Origin: Nitrosospira multiformis
GTDB lineage: Bacteria > Pseudomonadota > Gammaproteobacteria > Burkholderiales > Nitrosomonadaceae
Length of the DNA stretch: 64,000 nt
Direction: 5' to 3'
Assembly: GCA_017306155.1 (NCBI GenBank)
Contig: JAFKJB010000006.1
Coordinates: 62,001 to 126,000 of the forward strand
Position numbers and translations under genes: made by a program. Positions 1 to 8,483 of the stretch are shown piece by piece. The notes beneath the pieces were generated by a model, which was not told the DNA's origin, did not search any database, and was given only the letters and a program-made list of their open reading frames with translations. Numbering within the stretch: the stretch's first letter is position 1; each line of letters starts with the position of its first letter.

Positions 1-2
1 TA

Positions 3-266
3 TGCATTGAAGGCAATAACAGCATAATAATTCTCAAAACTACGTATGATGAAAGCATCGAAAATGCCACATCTCCTGCGTTCTTGATGCGTCAGGAAAT
101 TTTTAAACAGTTATTTGACGATAGGGGGCTGGAGAGAGTTGAATTTTATGGGAGGGTTATGGAATGGCACACAAAATGGACGCATGAATTCCGTACCTTA
201 TATCATATCAATTATTACAGATTCCCTGTATTGAGATCATTGAGGAATCTTGGGCAGAAAATTTAG
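3..266 (+). CDS. GNAT (CelD/FemAB-type) acetyltransferase, C-terminal part
   Basis: The reading frame is open from base 3 to the TAG at 264-266, so this is the last 87 residues of a gene that begins before the window. The visible segment resembles the C-terminal end of the Acetyltransf_6 domain in CelD/BcsL- and FemAB-like proteins: residues of the type REIFKQLFDDRGLERVEFYG are followed by 'RVMEWHTKWTHE' and 'LYHINYYR'. Such proteins usually transfer acyl or aminoacyl groups to sugars or peptides and often sit in exopolysaccharide clusters. That context would lie to the left and cannot be seen. An internal TTG at 84 is an in-frame leucine codon and not the start. The substrate is unknown. Confidence 0.55.
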   Translation, partial: CIEGNNSIIILKTTYDESIENATSPAFLMRQEIFKQLFDDRGLERVEFYGRVMEWHTKWTHEFRTLYHINYYRFPVLRSLRNLGQKI

Positions 267-283
267 GAAAAACTGTTTAGATA

Positions 284-561
284 GTGTGTCACGAGATTTT
301 GAGCCAGAGGGCAGTGCACCTGATCTGGATGGCAGCAAAGAATGATGTCGAGCGGCCACCCGTAAGTTCAAGAAAGCACATCATTGAATATGCCCTGGGC
401 GCGGAAATGAGCCATCACCTGGAGTACGTCCCCTGCGAGGCCAAGCCGGAGGACGCGCCAATCACCGTAATGGCAAGAGCGTCAAGACTGCGGGTAATCC
501 CCATGACGCTTTCTCCGATATGACGTTTGTATTGCTTGGCCGCTGGCTCGATAAGGAATGA
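284..561 (+). pseudogene. IS256-type transposase remnant, frameshifted
   Basis: The first reading frame contains 'ALGAEMSHHLEY' and 'EAKPED', which match the conserved N-terminal part of IS256-family transposases (consensus like ALxAEMxxHLGY...EAKPEG). At about base 457 the match moves to another frame and continues as 'ANHRNGKSVKT', corresponding to the family motif NHRNGKS.KT. That second frame ends at a TGA at 559-561 and its last part no longer looks like the family. Only about 90 codons of a normally 400-codon gene remain, with no DDE region and no visible terminal inverted repeats, so this is a dead fragment. Confidence 0.6.
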
Positions 562-598
562 GCGGCAAACAGGTTTTTATCGTTAAACTTCTGAGTGC

Positions 599-1177
599 CT
601 ATGGCTCGCGAGAAGATATCCATTGCTTCACCCTCTTGGACTGGATGATCTTGTAACCAAGCAGAGTCAGCAGCAAAGCGGCTATCATTGGGCCGACCGC
701 GGCACGAAAAGTTTTTGCGTAATTTATCATTTCTACGCGCAACGGATATTCGTAGCGCACGGGAGGCACCGCTTCGCCGGTTATGAAAACCGTGTACTCT
801 CCCTTGTCCAGGGCAGTTTCCCCCTTGATCACTCCATCGGGATGATAGCTTGGCCTCACATAAGATACCGTTTCATCTTCTGTTTCATTGCTTCCTCTTA
901 CAATTCGCATCCCGACGGGAATATCCCGTAATGCGGGATCCACAAGATCAACCACCAGAAACGTGTTTCCCCCTTTGGGAATTTCGGTGCAGTATTGATC
1001 TGCAGGCTCATACTGAGGCTGATAGGCGCTTAAATGAACCATGCTGCTGTCGCCAAGCCGGCGCATGCAGCTATCTTCCTCCATCGAGACTTTTCCATGA
1101 GCGGCCGCTGAGCCGCTGTACAGCATTGCTGCCAGGACAAGAACCGATGTACCGGCTTGTATCGCTTGCTTCATCAT
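599..1177 (-). CDS. Periplasmic protein with C-terminal membrane anchor
   Basis: The protein has 192 residues. Residues 1-26 form a signal peptide ending near 'GSAAAHG', and residues about 160-178 form a hydrophobic segment ('AAVGPMIAALLLTLLGYKI') followed by a basic tail, so the bulk should lie in the periplasm tethered to the inner membrane. Two cysteines (in 'EEDSCMRRLGD' and 'DQYCTEIP') could form a disulfide. The motif 'AHGKVSMEEDSC' and the phrase 'PKGGNTFLVVDLVDPALRDIPVGMR' recall a small conserved family I associate with ammonia and methane oxidisers (members like AHGxVxxEEDxC); this is recalled and was not searched. It is divergent from the HxlR regulator at 1412 with 234 bases between them, so that regulator may control it. 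Function unknown. Confidence 0.7.
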   Translation of the reverse strand: MMKQAIQAGTSVLVLAAMLYSGSAAAHGKVSMEEDSCMRRLGDSSMVHLSAYQPQYEPADQYCTEIPKGGNTFLVVDLVDPALRDIPVGMRIVRGSNETEDETVSYVRPSYHPDGVIKGETALDKGEYTVFITGEAVPPVRYEYPLRVEMINYAKTFRAAVGPMIAALLLTLLGYKIIQSKRVKQWISSREP

Positions 1178-1411
1178 CTACTCCTCTCGATTTGTATTTG
1201 CTTGCCGCTGCCTTTCAGCCTTATATCTTCCATCCAAGAAGCTTAACCTTTGCTGGACAAGCTATAACGCGCTATCTGATCCATATGAGAAATAAAGCTG
1301 TTCCGAGGAAAAAAATTGTACTGGCAATCACCAGATAGAGTCTCAATCCTCGTATTTGGTTGCATATTGAAAGTATAATAAACGAATCGTATCGGAAAAA
1401 TCAAACATAAT

Positions 1412-1795
1412 GTGAGTATGATTAAAGACCAGAACAAGCGTTCTTCCTGTCCCGTTAGCTGCGCACTGGATATATTGGGTGACAAATGGACTTTGCTTGT
1501 TATTCGCGACATCCTGTTCAGGGATAAGCAGCATTTTCGGGATTTTCTCGCTTCGCCCGAAAAAATTGCATCCAATATTCTTTCAGATCGTCTGAAAAAG
1601 CTGGAGGAGTGCAATATCATTTCAAGGCAGCGCGATCCGCTTAATGCAAGAAGGGTCATTTATACGCTCACGGAAAAAGGAAAGGATTTGTCCCCGGCTC
1701 TTCATGCGCTTATACACTGGGGCGCCAAGTATGATCCTGAGAGCAATAAGCAGCCATGCTCGACGCAGCATACCAGCAAAATGTCCGAAACCTGA
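1412..1795 (+). CDS. HxlR-family transcriptional regulator
   Basis: The protein has 127 residues and is a single winged-helix domain of the HxlR type. The hallmark stretches are present: 'CPVSCALDILGDKWTLLVIR' near residues 12-31, 'FRDFLASPEKIASNILSDRLKKLEE' in the recognition region, and the wing 'ARRVIYTLTEKGKDL'. The N-terminal Cys-Pro-Val resembles redox- or aldehyde-sensing HxlR proteins, where the cysteine is the sensor; this is only a possibility here. Translation may begin at GTG 1412 or at ATG 1418, two codons later; neither has a strong ribosome-binding site. A TATAATA box at 1374-1380 may serve as the -10 element. It is divergent from the membrane-anchored protein at 599-1177. Confidence 0.85.
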   Translation: MSMIKDQNKRSSCPVSCALDILGDKWTLLVIRDILFRDKQHFRDFLASPEKIASNILSDRLKKLEECNIISRQRDPLNARRVIYTLTEKGKDLSPALHALIHWGAKYDPESNKQPCSTQHTSKMSET

Positions 1796-1870
1796 CTGGA
1801 GTGGCGTGGCAGGCGTTTCCTCGGGAAAGCTTTTTTCTGAAGCTTCTTCAAACGCTATTGAATGGATGGC

Positions 1871-2434
1871 ATGATTGATAAGACCGAAAAGCAGAAAATG
1901 CTGAATGGAGAACTCTATCGCTCCAGTGATCGACTGCTGGTCGAGGAAAGAAAGCGTGCCAGAAGATTAGCGAAGGCTTTCAATGACAGCCTTCCGAACG
2001 AGACTGAAAAACGATCTGCAATTTTAAGGGAACTGCTCGGAACATCGGGGTCAAATCTTCATATCGAGCCGCCCTTTTATTGCGACTACGGTTACAATCT
2101 CACGGTAGGGGATAACTTCTACGCCAATTTCAATTGCATTATGCTGGATTGCGCGCAGATCATCATGGGTCATAACGTCTTTCTGGGCCCGGCGGTGCAG
2201 ATCTATACTGCAACCCATCCTCTTGCGGCAGAGGACCGTGATACTGGTCTGGAAGCCGCTAAACCCATTATTGTGGAAGACAGCGTCTGGATTGGCGGTG
2301 GAGCAATCATCAATCCCGGCGTCACGATCGGACGGGGTGCGACTATCGGATCGGGAAGCGTTGTTACCAGAAATATTCCCGCAAACGTTTTCGCTGCAGG
2401 AAATCCTTGCAGGGTGATACGCCAGCTTTCATAA
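1871..2434 (+). CDS. maa: Maltose O-acetyltransferase-like hexapeptide acetyltransferase
   Basis: The protein has 187 residues from ATG 1871; an ATG three codons upstream at 1862 is the alternative start. The N-terminal 'KQKMLNGELYRSSDRLL' is the mac domain of the Maa/LacA/NodL family. It is followed by the left-handed beta-helix of hexapeptide repeats ('CDYGYNLTVGDNFYANFNC', 'WIGGGAIINPGVTIGRGATI') and the C-terminal 'AAGNPCRVIRQL'. The catalytic histidine is His116 in 'TATHPL'. Family members acetylate maltose, glucose or galactosides with acetyl-CoA in the cytoplasm. Alignment by eye follows E. coli Maa along the full length, but substrate specificity cannot be read from the sequence. Confidence 0.85.
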   Translation: MIDKTEKQKMLNGELYRSSDRLLVEERKRARRLAKAFNDSLPNETEKRSAILRELLGTSGSNLHIEPPFYCDYGYNLTVGDNFYANFNCIMLDCAQIIMGHNVFLGPAVQIYTATHPLAAEDRDTGLEAAKPIIVEDSVWIGGGAIINPGVTIGRGATIGSGSVVTRNIPANVFAAGNPCRVIRQLS

Positions 2435-2540
2435 AAAAACTCTCCCCGCACAGTTGCAACTTATCCTGGCTACCCGCGTCAATGGATAAATGCAGCACTC
2501 ATAAAACGCCTGAAGATGGGAAGCCTCGCCGGAGATACCA

Positions 2541-2978
2541 TTGCCATACACTGAAATCCCTGATGACCTCATTTATGCCTATCGCTCGGCTTACTATCGG
2601 GCGGGCTTGGGCCATGAGGTAATAACATTGCATGTGGACCAGTATTCCGAGCCTCTGGCAAGGCTTTTGGCAGTATCCGGTCATCGGTGTGCCGCGTTCA
2701 TCACCGCCTGCAACCCCTTCGGTGCAGCGGAAAGCCATGAAGTGAACATAAAGGCATGTCTGGATCTCCGGAAGAGCCTCGATCGGCATGTTGCCAGGCA
2801 GAGCCAGATTATCGAAGGTGAAGGCATCGATCCTGCCGGAGCGTGGTCGGCGGAAAAAAGCTTTCTCGTGCTCGGACTGAATCTGGAAACAGCAAAGGCG
2901 CTTGGAAAGGAATTTGGACAAAACGCGGTTGTCTGGATGGAGGCAGAAGCAATTCCAAGGCTCGTCCTGCTTCGCTGA
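2541..2978 (+). CDS. DUF3293 domain protein
   Basis: The protein has 145 residues. 'AAFITACNPFG' followed by 'SFLVLGLNLETAKALGKEFGQNAVVWME' is the pattern I associate with DUF3293, a small cytoplasmic domain of unknown function. TTG 2541 is chosen as start because a GGAG at 2531-2534 lies six bases before it and no ATG or GTG follows the upstream in-frame stop at 2511-2513. The stop codon lies inside a 15-bp perfect inverted repeat (2973-3006). Confidence 0.7.
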   Translation: MPYTEIPDDLIYAYRSAYYRAGLGHEVITLHVDQYSEPLARLLAVSGHRCAAFITACNPFGAAESHEVNIKACLDLRKSLDRHVARQSQIIEGEGIDPAGAWSAEKSFLVLGLNLETAKALGKEFGQNAVVWMEAEAIPRLVLLR

Positions 2979-3006
2979 TCGGCCTGCACCAGCAGGCCGA
3001 TCAGCG
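2973..3006. terminator. Perfect 15-bp hairpin over the DUF3293 stop codon
   Basis: CGCTGATCGGCCTGC (2973-2987), a four-base loop ACCA, and the exact reverse complement (2992-3006). The TGA stop at 2976-2978 is in the left arm. There is no T-run after it, so it is an imperfect match to an intrinsic terminator, and it could instead stabilise the mRNA end. Confidence 0.55.
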
Positions 3007-3089
3007 TAAACAGCTGTTGATGACAAAATGTTCAGGTGCCATTATGATCCTCTTCTACGGGGCATCTCCAGAAGTGAATAAGGAATGAA

Positions 3090-4016
3090 ATGAATATAGA
3101 AGAGTTGAATAAAAATCACGGGATCGAGGGTCAGGTCAAGTTCATGGAGGGGGCAGGAGGATTTCCCTTTATCATGGTCGATAATGCCAGGAGCAGCGCA
3201 GTGATCTCTGTTTATGGGGGACAGGTATTGTCTTTTCAGCCCGCAAATGAGCAGAACCTGATGTTTCTGAGCGAAGCTGCATATTATGAGGCAGATAAAG
3301 GTATCAAGGGCGGCGCTCCCATCTGCTGGCCCTGGTTCGGTCCGGACCCGGAACAGCAAGGGCGTCCTGTACATGGTTTTGTACGCAACCGACTCTGGAA
3401 CGTCATTAAAACGGAAGCAACTGGAAATGGCGATAGCAAGGTGACGCTCGGTTTGACCGACACAACGGAAACAAAGGCTATCTGGCCGCATTCGTTCAAT
3501 CTGAATCTCGAAGTCACAGTGGGAGAATCCCTGAATCTTGAATTGATCACGCGAAATAAGGATACCGCGCCTTTTTCAATCACGCAGGCGCTGCATACCT
3601 ACTTCAAGGTCGGACATATCGATCAGGTTACCATTCTCGGTCTCGAGGGGGTCGCGTATCTCGATAAAGTCGACAATTACGCTCAAAAAACCCAGGTGGG
3701 TGCAATAACGATCAATTCCGAAGTCGATCGCATTTACCAGGATGTGCAGAAAGAGTTGGTGATCGACGATATTGCTTATGATCGCCGGATTCGCATTCGG
3801 GCGAGCGACAGCAGGACTGCTGTCGTATGGAACCCCTGGGCAAAAATTTCTGCCCAGATGGGCGATCTGAAGAATGACGACTACGAACGCTTTGTTTGCG
3901 TTGAAACTGCGAATGCCGGGTCAGAAGTGGTGGAAATTCCTTCCGGCGGCGAATGCAGAGTGATCGCAAACTACCTGATAGAGCAGCGTATTCCCGAGCT
4001 GAAACCGGCTGCTTAA
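3090..4016 (+). CDS. D-hexose-6-phosphate mutarotase (YeaD-like)
   Basis: The protein has 308 residues, the usual length for YeaD/YMR099c-type enzymes of the aldose 1-epimerase superfamily. These interconvert alpha and beta anomers of glucose 6-phosphate and similar sugars in the cytosol. Conserved stretches are 'GGAPICWPWFG' (residues 74-84), 'RPVHGFVRNRLW' with the probable catalytic His95, 'TQALHTYFKVG' with His169, and 'FVCVETAN' with the likely catalytic Glu near 273. AAGGA precedes ATG 3090. It stands alone between a DUF3293 gene and the convergent hrpA, so no pathway is implied by its neighbours. Confidence 0.88.
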   Translation: MNIEELNKNHGIEGQVKFMEGAGGFPFIMVDNARSSAVISVYGGQVLSFQPANEQNLMFLSEAAYYEADKGIKGGAPICWPWFGPDPEQQGRPVHGFVRNRLWNVIKTEATGNGDSKVTLGLTDTTETKAIWPHSFNLNLEVTVGESLNLELITRNKDTAPFSITQALHTYFKVGHIDQVTILGLEGVAYLDKVDNYAQKTQVGAITINSEVDRIYQDVQKELVIDDIAYDRRIRIRASDSRTAVVWNPWAKISAQMGDLKNDDYERFVCVETANAGSEVVEIPSGGECRVIANYLIEQRIPELKPAA

Positions 4017-4121
4017 TTGAACACTGCTCTGGGGATCTAGCCGTCAAATACCTGTCAAATTGTTAATGGCTATAAACCAAGATCGTAACCTATCATTGTC
4101 ATTGCCATATTATGCCTCGTC

Positions 4122-4141
4122 ATTCCTGCGAAAGCAGGAAT
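4122..4141. repeat. Short palindromic intergenic repeat
   Basis: ATTCCTGC, a GAAA tetraloop, and GCAGGAAT form a perfect 8-bp hairpin in the gap between the convergent mutarotase and hrpA genes. The same kind of word (CATTCCTGCGAAAGCAGGAA) is a known dispersed intergenic element in many proteobacterial genomes, so this is more likely a repeat copy than a gene-specific signal, though it could work as a bidirectional terminator. Confidence 0.6.
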
Positions 4142-4171
4142 CCACCAGCGACGCGAAGGATTCATCCTGCC

Positions 4172-7100
4172 TCATTTACTGACTTCCTCCCATAATTTCT
4201 GCAGTCGTTTGACCGAAACAGGGTAGGGCGTTTTCAATTCCTGGGCAAACAGCGAAATACGGAGTTCCTCGATCTGCCAGCGGAACTCAACGAGCTTGGG
4301 ATCCTCGATTCCCGCCTTGCGATGTTTTTCAAGGCGCTGTTCATATTGATTCCATAACCCGGCAATGGCAGCAGCGTGACGCGCGTCGCGCTCAGGGTTG
4401 GCACCATACTTATCCAGGCGGAGGATCATGCCTTTCAGGTAGCGCGGTAAATGCTGCAAGCGTTCCCAAGGAGTGGCGCTCAAAAATCCCGGATAAATGA
4501 GGTTGCGGAGTTGGATCATCAAGTCGGCTTCCGGATTATCAGCGTTACCGCCACCTGTTTTGCCGGTTTTTTGTACCTTGTCCGCTCCTCCGATTGAAGA
4601 AACCCTGGCCATCAATGCCTGGTATTCGCTGGCAACGTTTTGTACGATGCGAGCCAGAGCCTCAACCACGGCAGGCAGTCGCACGCGGGCACGCTGACGC
4701 TGGGCGATAAATTCCTTTTCACCACGGGGCAGCGCATCATCCGCAATAAAGGCACGGTCTGCGACCGCATTCAATATATCTTCCTCGAGTTGATCAGGCT
4801 TGATGAGCGTATGCAGTTGAAAAGCCGCCTGCGCCAGGTATCTGCCCTTTCCACTCTTTCCATCCTGTCCTGACAGATTTTTTTCCAGTTGTTTCATTTG
4901 CTCCTTCAGCTCGAAGCGCAGCAATTGGCTCACGCCACCACGCATGCTGATTTCTGCTGCTTCGCGCGTGTCGAACAGGCGAATCGATACTTTTCCATCC
5001 CGTTGGGCGAGAGCAGGGAAGCCGGTCATGTTCTTGCCCGCACGGCTGAAGGTAATTTCCTGTGGTAGATCACCAAAATCCCAGCGTTTTACATCGTCGC
5101 GTTCAAGAGGATTATGCTCGCCTGTCACGGAATGGGAGAACGTCAATCGCGCTGCCTGGCCGAGTTGGGTTTTTAGTTGCCCAAGGTCGCGGCTCATTGC
5201 CAGCTCTTGCCCTGCATCATCCACGATTCTGTAGTTCATCATCAGGTGCGGAGACGGTTTTTCGTCCCGCCAGGCATCCGGCAGGACGGTAATGCCAGTC
5301 CTGGCGCGGATAAACCGGGCCAGTGCCTCGGCCAGGGGTAAGAGGAGGGGAGCAGGCGGCAAAGTTGCTGCCGCATGCTCCGCGCTTTCAAGGAACTGCG
5401 TTACAAACTCCGGGACAGGTACAACGTAGCGGCGAATCTGCTTGGGAAGCGCTCGTAGATACCAGGTTATTTTTTCACGTATCAGTCCCGGGACGAGGTT
5501 GTCGAATTGCACCGCATCCAGCTTGTTCAGCAGTGGCAACGGTACGGTAATAGTGACCCCGTCCAACACGTGTCCGGGATCGAAGCGATAGGTGAGCGAC
5601 AAGTGGAAGCCATCTACGAGCATGGTATCTGGAAACCGCTCTTCCGTTACGCCCTGCGCGGTATGGCGCATCAAGTATTCTTTGGTAATGTAGAGCAGGC
5701 GGGGATCGTCACGCTCGGCTTGCCTGCGCCATTTCTCGAAAGCTGCGCCATTGCTGATCCCCTCAGGAATCAGTCCATCGTAAAACGCAAAAATTTCCTG
5801 CTCGTCCACCAGCACATCCAGTCGGCGGGTTTTATGTTCGAGAGCGGCAACATTGGCGATAAGATCATGGTTGTGCTCAAAAAATGGTGCCTGGGTAATG
5901 TATTCACCTGCTACGAGGGCCGAGCGTATGAAAATTTCGCGCGCTTCTCCCGGGTTGATGTTGCCGTAGTACACACGTCGCTTCGGCACCACCGTCAAGC
6001 CGTACAGCGTTATTCGCTCAAATGCCGATACCTGCGCTGATTTCTTCTCCCAGTGCGGATCGAAATAATGCTTTTTGCAAAGCTTTCCACCAATCCTTTC
6101 CACCCATGTAGGATCGATTTTCGCTACACTTCGGCCATAAAGCCGGGTAGTTTCTGTCAGCTCTGCAGCTATCACCCATTTGGGTTTGGTCTTTTTCAGC
6201 ACGGAACCCGGGAAAATCGAAAACTTGACGCCACGCGCTCCGAGGTATTCGCTATCCTCGTCGATCTTGAAGCCGATATTGCCGAGCAACCCTGCGAGAA
6301 GCGCCCGATGCATTTCATCGTAGTTCGCCGGTATCTCGTTGGGTTTCAATCCTGCTTCCATTACCAACGTATGCAATTGACCGTGGACCTCACGCCATTC
6401 GCGCATTCTGCGATGGGATAAAAAGTTTTCTTGGCATTGCTCGGCCAACTTGCGGTTGGATTTCTTATGTTTGAGCAGATCATCAAAGAAATCCCACAAC
6501 TTCAGATAGCTCAAAAAATCGGAGCGCTCGTCCTGGAAGCTCTGGTGGGCTCGGTCTGCGGCTTCTTGTCGCTCGAACGGGCGGTCTCGCGGGTCCTGCA
6601 CGCTCAGGGCAGAGGCGATGATGAGCATCTCGCTCAAGCAGTTTTCCTCCTTCGCCGCCAGGATCATGCGGGCAATCCTGGGATCGATGGGAAACCGGGC
6701 CAGCCGCCAGCCGATGCTGGTAAGGGTGTTACTCTCATCCACCGCGCCCAGTTCAGTCAGCAATTGATAGCCGTCCGCAATCATGCGTGGCAGGGGCGGT
6801 TCGAGGAAAGGAAAATTCTCGATTGACCCGATTTTGAGAGATTTCATGCGTAAAATCACGGCGGCCAGCGAAGAGCGCAGGATTTCCGGATCGGTGAATT
6901 CCGGGCGGGCGAGATAATCCTGTTCGGAGTACATCCGGAAGCAGATACCGCTCATCACCCGGCCGCAGCGTCCCGCGCGCTGGTTGGCGGAAGCGCGTGA
7001 AATCTTCTCCACCTGCAACTGTTCCACCTTGTTGCGATAGCTATAGCGCTTGATGCGTGCCACGCCGGTATCGATAACGTAGCGAATGCCCGGCACGGTC

Positions 7101-8113
7101 AGCGAGGTCTCGGCCACATTGGTGGCGAGCACGATGCGCCGCAGGGTGCTGCCATCAGACTTGAAAACCCGTTCCTGATCGGCATAGGACTGGCGCGCGA
7201 ACAATGGCAGAATTTCGGCACCAGAGCGGCCGGTGCCAGGCCCACCCAAAGCATGCTTGCGCAGCGCCTCCGCAGTATCGCGGATTTCCCGCTCGCCGGG
7301 CAGGAATACCAGCACGTCACCCGGTCCACAGCGATTGATTTCATCCATCGCATCGAGGATAGCCTGCTCCATGTCGCCTTCATCCCTGTCTCTATCCTTT
7401 TGTTTATCCCTGGCCTTGTTCCTGGCTTTGTCTTCATTCCGATCTTCCGCGATGGCGGAAGCAGCGCGAACCGGAGCTTCGATGGGGCGATAACGTACCT
7501 CCACCGGATACATACGGCCGGACACTTCAATGGCAGGTGCATTATCGAAATGCGCCGAGAAGCGCTCGGCATTGATGGTCGCGGAAGTAACGATCAGCTT
7601 GAGATCTGGCCGGCGCGGCAGCAACTGCTTGAAATATCCGAGCAGGAAGTCGATGTTCAGGCTGCGTTCGTGCGCCTCATCAATGATGATCGTATCGTAG
7701 GCAAGGAGGTCTGGATCGCCCTGGGTTTCTGCCAGCAGAATGCCGTCCGTCATGAGCTTGACATACGTTTCCGGACTCACCTTATCCGAAAAGCGTACCT
7801 TGTACCCTACTGCGTGCCCCAAGGGACTCTTCAATTCTGAAGCGATACGCGCCGCCACGGTCCGCGCCGCGATGCGGCGCGGCTGCGTATGTCCGATCAT
7901 GCCCTTCATCCCCCGCTGGAGTTCAAGGCAGATTTTCGGCAATTGTGTTGTCTTGCCAGAGCCGGTTTCGCCGCTGACGATTACTACCTGATTTTCCCGA
8001 ATGGTCCGCGCGATCTCGTCGCGCAAAGCGACCACCGGCAAATCTTCCGGATAAACTGGCATCGGCAGGTTAGCCAGACGCCGGGTAATATGAACAGCAG
8101 ACAGCTTTCTCAT
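4172..8113 (-). CDS. hrpA: ATP-dependent RNA helicase HrpA
   Basis: The protein has 1313 residues, the length of full HrpA. It is a DEAH-box helicase: Walker A 'GETGSGKTTQ' near residue 47, 'DEAHER' near 146, motif III 'SATINA', motif V 'ATNVAETSLTVPG' and motif VI 'QRAGRCGR'. These are followed by the HA2 and OB-fold regions and the long C-terminal DUF3418 domain typical of bacterial HrpA. Homologues process mRNA or rescue stalled ribosomes in the cytoplasm. A highly charged Lys/Arg/Asp/Glu-rich insertion lies between the two RecA-like domains, near residues 220-247. It is transcribed alone, convergent with the mutarotase gene. Confidence 0.97.
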   Translation of the reverse strand: MRKLSAVHITRRLANLPMPVYPEDLPVVALRDEIARTIRENQVVIVSGETGSGKTTQLPKICLELQRGMKGMIGHTQPRRIAARTVAARIASELKSPLGHAVGYKVRFSDKVSPETYVKLMTDGILLAETQGDPDLLAYDTIIIDEAHERSLNIDFLLGYFKQLLPRRPDLKLIVTSATINAERFSAHFDNAPAIEVSGRMYPVEVRYRPIEAPVRAASAIAEDRNEDKARNKARDKQKDRDRDEGDMEQAILDAMDEINRCGPGDVLVFLPGEREIRDTAEALRKHALGGPGTGRSGAEILPLFARQSYADQERVFKSDGSTLRRIVLATNVAETSLTVPGIRYVIDTGVARIKRYSYRNKVEQLQVEKISRASANQRAGRCGRVMSGICFRMYSEQDYLARPEFTDPEILRSSLAAVILRMKSLKIGSIENFPFLEPPLPRMIADGYQLLTELGAVDESNTLTSIGWRLARFPIDPRIARMILAAKEENCLSEMLIIASALSVQDPRDRPFERQEAADRAHQSFQDERSDFLSYLKLWDFFDDLLKHKKSNRKLAEQCQENFLSHRRMREWREVHGQLHTLVMEAGLKPNEIPANYDEMHRALLAGLLGNIGFKIDEDSEYLGARGVKFSIFPGSVLKKTKPKWVIAAELTETTRLYGRSVAKIDPTWVERIGGKLCKKHYFDPHWEKKSAQVSAFERITLYGLTVVPKRRVYYGNINPGEAREIFIRSALVAGEYITQAPFFEHNHDLIANVAALEHKTRRLDVLVDEQEIFAFYDGLIPEGISNGAAFEKWRRQAERDDPRLLYITKEYLMRHTAQGVTEERFPDTMLVDGFHLSLTYRFDPGHVLDGVTITVPLPLLNKLDAVQFDNLVPGLIREKITWYLRALPKQIRRYVVPVPEFVTQFLESAEHAAATLPPAPLLLPLAEALARFIRARTGITVLPDAWRDEKPSPHLMMNYRIVDDAGQELAMSRDLGQLKTQLGQAARLTFSHSVTGEHNPLERDDVKRWDFGDLPQEITFSRAGKNMTGFPALAQRDGKVSIRLFDTREAAEISMRGGVSQLLRFELKEQMKQLEKNLSGQDGKSGKGRYLAQAAFQLHTLIKPDQLEEDILNAVADRAFIADDALPRGEKEFIAQRQRARVRLPAVVEALARIVQNVASEYQALMARVSSIGGADKVQKTGKTGGGNADNPEADLMIQLRNLIYPGFLSATPWERLQHLPRYLKGMILRLDKYGANPERDARHAAAIAGLWNQYEQRLEKHRKAGIEDPKLVEFRWQIEELRISLFAQELKTPYPVSVKRLQKLWEEVSK

Positions 8114-8483
8114 TGGCTTTAAAGAATGGTGTGATATTTAATGTAGCTGAACAGTCAGGCAAATTGTAATAAGGATGAAAGCACGGAAGGGTACAGAAAA
8201 TATTTCTGGCTCCTCATACTCATCGGCTATGCGCTGAATAAGATGCACTGCTGCCTCGCCCTTTAATTGGAGGCAGGTGCTCACCAGTTTTCATGCTTAC
8301 TGGCACCTACGAAGATATCCTGAATTCCGTGACTATATAAACCACTGTACACTACAACAAAACATGGTTTTTTCACCTGGTTCGAAATCAATGGTGAAAT
8401 CAACGGGGTCAGAGCAGGTAGAAGGGCGGTTTCTGCCTTCCCCTTGAGTAAATTACGTTAGCCCATATGCAAAGAGAATTACA
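8114..8483. other. Intergenic region upstream of the first Tc-like gene
   Basis: No gene is supported in these 370 bases. They hold a small hairpin (CTGCCTC 8251-8257 with GAGGCAG 8270-8276) and a 28-bp segment at 8213-8240 that recurs with a few differences at 9632-9660, upstream of the paralogous gene at 9805. The region serves as the divergent promoter space of hrpA and the 8484 gene. Confidence 0.5.

Noticed and set aside
5507..6421. Long plus-strand frames opposite hrpA
   Set aside because: They lie on the antisense strand of a well-conserved helicase gene, have no ribosome-binding sites, and are explained by its GC-rich third codon positions.
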